Position numbers and translations under genes: made by a program. The notes under the pieces are model-generated. The model had not been told where the DNA came from and made no database searches. It saw nothing but the letters and a program-made list of their open reading frames with translations. Positions 59,219-64,000 of a stretch of 64,000 nt of DNA are shown piece after piece; position 1 is the stretch's first letter; every line of letters begins with the position of its first letter. This DNA comes from JAAYEA01 sp012689325. GTDB lineage: Bacteria; Chloroflexota; Anaerolineae; JAAYEA01. The stretch lies in the NCBI GenBank assembly GCA_036841525.1, contig DAITVZ010000001.1:124001-188000 (forward strand), in the 5' to 3' direction.

Positions 59219-59902
59219 CTATGCCGAGCCCAAGTTCCCGACATCAACGAAAGCATGCAGGATGTACTCGGACAGCCTATGCTTCGGTGGAATACGCAGG
59301 TATGAATCTCGAAGCTGGATAGCGCCTTGCCACTGCTGTTCGCTGCCGGGACCTCCGACATCTTGGTCATTGATGAAATAGACAAGAAGCAAATACGCGG
59401 GCAAGCTATTGAGTTCGCGAAGCAAGTATAAGTGAGCCAGGCGATTTGTGTACTGGTAGAAGCTCTTCATCCAGTCAACATCCGGGTTTGCGCCCAGAAA
59501 CCTCTTGGTGGCATCGAGGCTCTCTCGTATCACGTCCTGGGATCTCGTGCTCTTGGCTTTGCACGGATCTGTCACCATCTCGCGGATATGTGCCTTTGCC
59601 TCAACCAAGATGACATCACCTCGATCTGTCTTGGCCAGCGCATCCCACTGCGGACCTTGTCGGGGCCAAAAGGACTCGAGTGAGCGCTTCGGCAATGACA
59701 TGCCGAGGTGGTCTATGGCGTCGCTATCGCGGTACTCGGCGTACTCGTCTTGTTTGAGCGGTGATCGCCAATGGATCCCCTCTGCCGATGGCAGTCCGAT
59801 CCAGAATGCCAACTGGGTGTTTATGAGGCTTGGATAGTCGTTCACAAGTATCTGGAGGCACTTTTGGCTCCCTCGCAGCTTCTCTCTTTGCGGGACTCTC
59901 AT
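59219..59902 (-). CDS. PD-(D/E)XK nuclease-like hypothetical protein
   Basis: A 227-residue protein. Residues about 82-110 read P-Q-W-D-A-L-A-K-T-D-R-G-D-V-I-L-V-E-A-K-A-H, matching the D...(E)xK core of PD-(D/E)XK nucleases. The rest is helical without known domains. Its GC content is clearly lower than that of the flanking genes. GGAGG precedes ATG 59902. It may come from a defence or mobile system, but no methylase, helicase or transposase adjoins it, so no role is assigned. Confidence 0.7.
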   Translation of the reverse strand: MRVPQREKLRGSQKCLQILVNDYPSLINTQLAFWIGLPSAEGIHWRSPLKQDEYAEYRDSDAIDHLGMSLPKRSLESFWPRQGPQWDALAKTDRGDVILVEAKAHIREMVTDPCKAKSTRSQDVIRESLDATKRFLGANPDVDWMKSFYQYTNRLAHLYLLRELNSLPAYLLLVYFINDQDVGGPGSEQQWQGAIQLRDSYLRIPPKHRLSEYILHAFVDVGNLGSA

Positions 59903-60104
59903 AGTGGCCGCCTCCTCCGAGAGTAGGACGCAGATCGAGACAGATCGAATTGACTCAGATAGATCGGGAGACCGTATGAGATTCGTCTATCGCGTCTCCA
60001 CGCTGCATCGTGACCAAAGCCCTTGATGTGTTGGTCGCTTCCGTAACCGAGCTATAGAGCCCGCTGGCAGTGGGACGTGTGACCTGTGACCTGATCACCA
60101 CCTC

Positions 60105-61172
60105 TCAGCTATACGTCCCGTACTCCTCCACCGCTTCGAAAAAGGCGAGGATGTTCTCCCAGGGCACCTCCGGCTCCACCAGGTGGGTGGGGGCCACCAG
60201 CAGCCCGCCATCGCCGCCCACATTGCCGATCAGGTCGCCGACGGCCTGCCGCACCTCGGCGGCGGTGCCGAAGGGCATGGTGGTCTGCGTCCCCACGCCG
60301 CCCCAGAAGGCGAGATCCTTGCCGTATTCCCGCTTGATGGCGACGGGGTCCATCACCTCGGGCTGCAAGGGGTTGAGCACGTCCACGCCGATCTCGATCA
60401 GGTCGGGGATGATCTCGTCGATCTTGCCGTCGGAGTGAAAGGCCACCAGCAGCTTGGGGTTGATGGCCTTGGCCGCGTCGATGACGACCCGCAGCCGCTC
60501 CTTGAACCATTCGCGCCACATCGGCGTGCGGAACATGAGCGCGCGCTGGGTGCCGAAATCGTCGGCCAGCCAGAGGATGTCGAGGTCATAGGTGGCGAGG
60601 CGGGCCGCCAGCGCCCGGCTGATCTCGGTGACGCGGTCCAGCAGCGCCCCGGCCATCTCGGGCTCCATCACCAGGTCCATCAGCAGCGCTTCCATGCCGC
60701 GCAGCTTGTAGGCGGGCCAAAAGACCGTCCCGCCCACCGGCGTCACCGAGCCCACCGCCGCCAGGTTGCGGGCGTGCACGGCGTCCACCTGCGCCTGAAA
60801 GCCGGCAAAGCGGTACTCGGCGGCCAGGTCGGGGTAAGGGTAGCGCTCGATATCGGCCACGGTCTTGGCGTGGCGCAGCGGCGGGATGATCCGCTCAAAG
60901 TGGAAGCCCTCCGTCTGCAGCCAGCCGATGCCCCACTCGTCCACCCGCGCCCCTTCCGGCAGGTCCACCAGGTAGGGGGAAAAGTCGGCCTCCTGTTGCA
61001 CCGGCAGCGGGCCGACGCCGCGCGTCTCAAAGCCGAAATAGTCGGCGGGGCTGGCGCTGCCCGTCTCGCGCTGAAAGCGCTCCATCTGGCTGGGGCACAG
61101 CGACATGGTCTTGGGCACGCGGTCGGGAACCTGGCGCGAAAGCGCCGTCAGCACGCGTTCCCTAGGATTCAC
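60105..61172 (-). CDS. UroD-fold methyltransferase-like protein
   Basis: A 355-residue UroD-like protein beginning M-N-P-R-E-R-V-L-T-A-L, and related to the copy at 38227-39357. The first motif, where MtaA has H-x-C-G, reads V-A-F-H-S-D-G-K-I-D, so the His is kept and the Cys is Ser; the late Cys is replaced in V-A-P-T-H-L-V-E-P-E-V-P. The usual three-ligand zinc site is thus not complete. GTG 61172 has AAGGAG upstream. It follows an ABC importer on the same strand, separated by a repeat, so it may process an imported compound. Confidence 0.8.
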   Translation of the reverse strand: MNPRERVLTALSRQVPDRVPKTMSLCPSQMERFQRETGSASPADYFGFETRGVGPLPVQQEADFSPYLVDLPEGARVDEWGIGWLQTEGFHFERIIPPLRHAKTVADIERYPYPDLAAEYRFAGFQAQVDAVHARNLAAVGSVTPVGGTVFWPAYKLRGMEALLMDLVMEPEMAGALLDRVTEISRALAARLATYDLDILWLADDFGTQRALMFRTPMWREWFKERLRVVIDAAKAINPKLLVAFHSDGKIDEIIPDLIEIGVDVLNPLQPEVMDPVAIKREYGKDLAFWGGVGTQTTMPFGTAAEVRQAVGDLIGNVGGDGGLLVAPTHLVEPEVPWENILAFFEAVEEYGTYS

Positions 61173-61187
61173 TTCTCGCTCCTTTCA

Positions 61188-61272
61188 GGTCACCGGGCGC
61201 CGCAGAGGCGCAGACAACTGCTCTTCTCTCCTGACCCCAATCCTCTCTGCGTTCTCTGTGTCCCTGTGGTGA
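61188..61272. repeat. Intergenic repeat related to 16232-16307
   Basis: Has TCACC...GGTGA ends, the CGCAGAGGCG stretch near one side and CTCTCTGCGTTCTCTGTG near the other, like the element at 16232-16307 but with diverged arms. It separates OppF-like and UroD-like genes. Confidence 0.55.
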
Positions 61273-61274
61273 AA

Positions 61275-62339
61275 TCATGCTTCAGTGCGGGGCGCCAAGG
61301 CGCCGCTCAGGTCGAGTTGCTCGGCAAAGTGGCAAGCCACGGTCCGGCCGCCCATCATCTCGCGCAGCAGCGGCTCCTCGGTGGAGCAGATCGGCTGGGC
61401 GTAGCGGCAGCGCGGGTGGAAGCAGCACCCCGCGGGTCGGTTGGCCGGATCGGCCACCTCGCCGGGCAGGACGAACTTGGCCCGGGGGGCGCGCGGGTCG
61501 GGCTTGGGCACGGAGGCCATCAGCGCCTCGGTATAGGGGTGCAGCGGTTTTTCAAAGAGCTCGCGGCTCTGCGCCGTCTCGACGAGCTTGCCCACGTACA
61601 TCACGGCGATCCGGTCGCTGACGTGCTTGACCACGCTCAGGTCATGGGCCACAAAGAGGTAGGTGAGGCCGAGCTGCTTTTGCAGCGCCTTCATCAGGTT
61701 GAGCACCTGAGCCTGCACCGAGACGTCCAGCGCCGAGACGGGCTCGTCCGCGACCACAAACTTGGGGTTCAGCGCCAGGGCGCGGGCCACGCCGATGCGC
61801 TGGCGCTGGCCGCCGGAAAAAGCATGCGGGTAGCGCATCATGTATTCGGGGCGCAGCCCCACCAGCTCCAGCAGCTCCGCCACGCGCACCTCTTGCTCGC
61901 GCCGGGTCCCTACCTTGTTGATGCGCAGCGGCTCGCTGACGATCTCCAGGATCGTCTTGCGCGGGTTCAGCGAGGTGAAGGGGTCTTGAAAGATGATCTG
62001 CATCTGCCGCCGGAAGGGCATCAGCTCGTCGCGCTCCAGGTGCGAGATATCCGCCATCGGGGCGCCGGGATCGCCCAGCCGGAAATAGATGCGCCCGCCG
62101 GTGGGGCGATAGAGCCGGGTGATCAGGCGGCCCGTGGTGGTCTTGCCGCAGCCGCTCTCGCCCACCAGGCCCAGCGCCTCGCCGCTGTTGATGGTAAAGC
62201 TGACTCCATCCACGGCCTTGACCTGGCCGACCACGCGCCGCAGGAAGCCCTTGGTGATGGGAAAGTACTTTTGCAGATCGCGCACCTCGACCAGTGTGTC
62301 GGGCGAGGGGCCGAGATAGGGCTGTGTGGTTTCGGTCAT
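61275..62339 (-). CDS. Oligopeptide/dipeptide-type ABC transporter ATP-binding protein (OppF-like)
   Basis: A 354-residue ABC ATPase with the C-terminal oligopeptide/dipeptide extension. Walker A is G-E-S-G-C-G-K-T-T, the signature is F-S-G-G-Q-R-Q-R, and Walker B is F-V-V-A-D-E-P-V-S-A-L-D. A Cys-rich tail (C-C-F-H-P-R-C-R-Y-A-Q-P-I-C) is typical of this branch. AGGAGG is nine bases before ATG 62339. It overlaps no gene but begins six bases after OppD-like. This class imports peptides, nickel or oligosaccharides. Confidence 0.93.
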   Translation of the reverse strand: MTETTQPYLGPSPDTLVEVRDLQKYFPITKGFLRRVVGQVKAVDGVSFTINSGEALGLVGESGCGKTTTGRLITRLYRPTGGRIYFRLGDPGAPMADISHLERDELMPFRRQMQIIFQDPFTSLNPRKTILEIVSEPLRINKVGTRREQEVRVAELLELVGLRPEYMMRYPHAFSGGQRQRIGVARALALNPKFVVADEPVSALDVSVQAQVLNLMKALQKQLGLTYLFVAHDLSVVKHVSDRIAVMYVGKLVETAQSRELFEKPLHPYTEALMASVPKPDPRAPRAKFVLPGEVADPANRPAGCCFHPRCRYAQPICSTEEPLLREMMGGRTVACHFAEQLDLSGALAPRTEA

Positions 62340-62344
62340 CAGGC

Positions 62345-63388
62345 TCAACCTCCTCCGGCGTAGAGATGGCAACGGACAAAGTGGCCCGGCGACACCTCGA
62401 CATAGGGCACCTCGACCGGCTGGCTGCATACCCGCAGGCGCGATTCGCAGCGCGGATGGAAGGGGCAGCCGGTGGGCAGCGCGTACGGATCAGGCACGTT
62501 GCCGCGCATCACCGCCAGCATCTCGCGCTCATCGTCGATGCGGGGGATGGAGCGGAGCAGCGCGCGGGTATACGGGTGGCGCGGGTCATAGAACAGGGCA
62601 TCCACCGGCGCCAGCTCCACATCCTTGCCCATGTACATCACCAGCACGCGTTGCGCGATCTCGGCGATGACGGCCATGTTGTGCGTGATGTACATGATCG
62701 AGGTGTGGAAGGTATCCTGCAGCTCGCGCATCAGGTTCAGGATCTGCGCCTCGGTGGTCACGTCCAGCGAGGTCGTCGGCTCGTCGGCGATGAGCAGGGC
62801 CGGCTGGCAGGCCAGCGCCAGGGCGATCATGGCCCGCTGGCACATGCCGCCGGAGAGCTGGTGGGCGTAGGCGTCGATGCGCTCCTCGGCCTTGGGGATG
62901 TTGACCCGCTGCAACTGCTCGATGGCGCGCTGCCGGGCCTCCTCGTCGTCGATGTCCATGTGCAGCTTGAGGCCCTCCATGATCTGCGTGCCGATGGTGT
63001 GCAGCGGACTCAGCGACGCCCGCGGCTCCTGAAAGATCATGGAGAACTCGCCGCCGCGGATGGAGCGCATCTCGGCGCTCATGGGCTCCAGCGTCAGCAG
63101 GTCGATCTCTTCCGTGACCGTGGAGCCTTGCGCCTCTTTCTTTTGCCGGTGATAGATCACCTGGCCGGCGACGTTGCGTCCCGGCGGGCGGATCATGTTC
63201 ATGATGGAGCGGGCCGTGACGCTCTTGCCGCAGCCCGATTCGCCCACCACGCCCAGCGTCCGCCCGCGGTCGATATAAAAGTTGACGCCATCCACCGCGC
63301 GGACGATGCCTTCGGTAAGAAAGAAATGCGTCTTCAGGTTCTTGACTTGCACCAGCATGTTGTGGCCGTTCGTGTTTTCGTTGCTCAT
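62345..63388 (-). CDS. Oligopeptide/dipeptide-type ABC transporter ATP-binding protein (OppD-like)
   Basis: A 347-residue ABC ATPase, the partner of the OppF-like protein. Walker A is G-E-S-G-C-G-K-S-V, the signature reads L-S-G-G-M-C-Q-R (usually M-R-Q-R), and Walker B is L-L-I-A-D-E-P-T-T-S-L-D. The C-terminal C-P-F-H-P-R-C segment is kept. The Arg-to-Cys change in the signature is unusual but leaves the core LSGG intact. It begins 15 bases after the stop of the permease gene. Confidence 0.92.
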   Translation of the reverse strand: MSNENTNGHNMLVQVKNLKTHFFLTEGIVRAVDGVNFYIDRGRTLGVVGESGCGKSVTARSIMNMIRPPGRNVAGQVIYHRQKKEAQGSTVTEEIDLLTLEPMSAEMRSIRGGEFSMIFQEPRASLSPLHTIGTQIMEGLKLHMDIDDEEARQRAIEQLQRVNIPKAEERIDAYAHQLSGGMCQRAMIALALACQPALLIADEPTTSLDVTTEAQILNLMRELQDTFHTSIMYITHNMAVIAEIAQRVLVMYMGKDVELAPVDALFYDPRHPYTRALLRSIPRIDDEREMLAVMRGNVPDPYALPTGCPFHPRCESRLRVCSQPVEVPYVEVSPGHFVRCHLYAGGG

Positions 63389-63403
63389 CTATACTCTCCC
63401 AGC

Positions 63404-64000
63404 CTACAACCGCTGGCTGTAGGGATCGGAGGCATCCCGCAGCCCGTCGCCGAAAAAGTTAAAGCTCAGCACGGTGACCAGCACAAAGATCGAGGGCCAC
63501 AGGATCCACGGATGGATCGCCACCTCCTGGATTTTTTGCGCGTCCTTGAGCAGCACGCCCCAACTGATGGCGGGCGGCGCCAGCCCCAGCCCCAAAAAGC
63601 TCAGGCCCGTCTCGCCCATGATCATGCCCGGGATCGAGAGGGTCAGGTGCACCAAGATATAGCTCATAAAGGAGGGGACCAGGTGCTCCCAGATGATGAA
63701 CCAGCGCGAGGCCCCGGCTTGCGTCGCCGCCAGTACGTAATCCTCCTCGCGCAACGAAAGGAACTTGCCGCGGATGACGCGGGCCAGCGTGGTCCAGCCC
63801 ACGAAGGAGAGGATGATGGTGATGGCGAAATAGACTCGCAACTGGGGCCAGTTGGGGGGCAGAGCCGCGGCCAGGCCCATCCAGAGCGGGATGGTGGGGA
63901 TGGAGCGGATGAACTCGATGACCCGCTGCACGATATTGTCCACCGCGCCGCCATAGAGGCCGGAGAGCCCGCCCAGGACCAGGCCGATGATCAGGCTGAA
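63404..64000 (-). CDS. ABC transporter permease (OppC/DppC-like), partial
   Basis: The minus-strand frame is open to the window edge, so the N-terminus is missing; the visible 198 codons hold three to four membrane helices. The EAA-loop region is A-A-T-Q-A-G-A-S-R-W-F-I-I-W-E-H-L-V-P-S, which contacts the ATPases, and the end carries G-D-G-L-R-D-A-S-D-P. Frame from 64000 reads F-S-L-I-I-G-L-V-L-G-G-L-S-G-L-Y, so no start is in the window. It heads the operon with the two ATPases and the UroD-like gene. Confidence 0.93.
   Translation of the reverse strand, partial: FSLIIGLVLGGLSGLYGGAVDNIVQRVIEFIRSIPTIPLWMGLAAALPPNWPQLRVYFAITIILSFVGWTTLARVIRGKFLSLREEDYVLAATQAGASRWFIIWEHLVPSFMSYILVHLTLSIPGMIMGETGLSFLGLGLAPPAISWGVLLKDAQKIQEVAIHPWILWPSIFVLVTVLSFNFFGDGLRDASDPYSQRL

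Noticed and set aside
58893..60104. A restriction-modification or full defence island
   Set aside because: Only a nuclease-like gene and a fragment are present; no methylase, helicase or recombinase was found.
60183..62363. A 726-codon plus-strand open frame
   Set aside because: Antisense to the UroD-like and OppF-like genes; composition is low complexity and unlike a real protein.

Overview
The window looks like a high-GC Chloroflexota chromosome, probably of the Anaerolineae/Caldilineae type. This rests on the gene order of the housekeeping block, on many single-copy hairpin repeats between genes, and on the wealth of sugar-acid, Gfo/Idh/MocA and TIM-barrel isomerase genes. The assignment is inference; no rRNA or tRNA gene was recognised to anchor it, and no CRISPR array was seen.

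Layout. 1-1633 (-): a membrane-anchored glycosidase-like protein that runs off the left edge. 1767-11634 (+): a cell-shape, division and translation block, rplY-mreB-mreC-mreD-mrdA-minC-minD-minE-rodA-gltX, behind a near-consensus promoter. 11638-15067: a MITE-like inverted repeat, a Cys-tRNA(Pro) deacylase, a TGS-uridine kinase, an SGNH hydrolase and a DUF1622 membrane protein. 15073-21682 (-): a six-gene sugar-acid cluster (two enolase-superfamily enzymes, a TIM-barrel isomerase, a double-GNAT protein, an FAD oxidoreductase and a Gfo/Idh/MocA dehydrogenase). 21881-29069: a second Gfo/Idh/MocA gene, an MtaB-type methanol:corrinoid methyltransferase, a HAD-like protein, a glycyl radical enzyme with an unusual active-site motif, and a UvsE endonuclease. 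29301-36567: kinase, TsaC, Nudix, an amidohydrolase-CYTH fusion, YhhN, MFS, a chloramphenicol phosphotransferase-like kinase and a CPBP protease.

36650-39357 (-) pairs a uroporphyrinogen-decarboxylase-fold methyltransferase-like gene with an HpcH/HpaI aldolase and a sugar isomerase. 39519-48755 holds a lipoprotein binding protein, a CsoR-like regulator, an FAD oxidoreductase divergent from a probable apionate pair (ApnO/OiaC), then SIS, ROK, Gfo/Idh/MocA, MFS and a DsrE-like gene. 48785-51202: a toxin-antitoxin pair, a ferritin-like protein without ferroxidase ligands, and a lipoprotein hydrolase. 51274-56415: a small protein divergent from a large BTAD/SARP-type regulator with three phased heptamer repeats between them, then a PHP metallohydrolase. 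56534-58892 (-): tandem beta-propellers. 58893-60104: a lower-GC patch with a nuclease-like gene and a nuclease remnant; 59903-60104 holds nothing I can recognise. 60105-64000 (-): a second UroD-fold gene at the 3' end of an oligopeptide/oligosaccharide ABC importer.

Taken together, the accessory genes suggest catabolism of plant cell-wall sugar acids, possibly pectin-derived: apionate, aldonates, methanol or O-methyl groups, and oligogalacturonate-lyase-like propellers. The most distinctive signals are the SARP-like repeat array at 51526-51554, the amidohydrolase-CYTH fusion, the orphan MtaB, and the glycyl radical enzyme with GCSQ in place of GCxE and no activase nearby.
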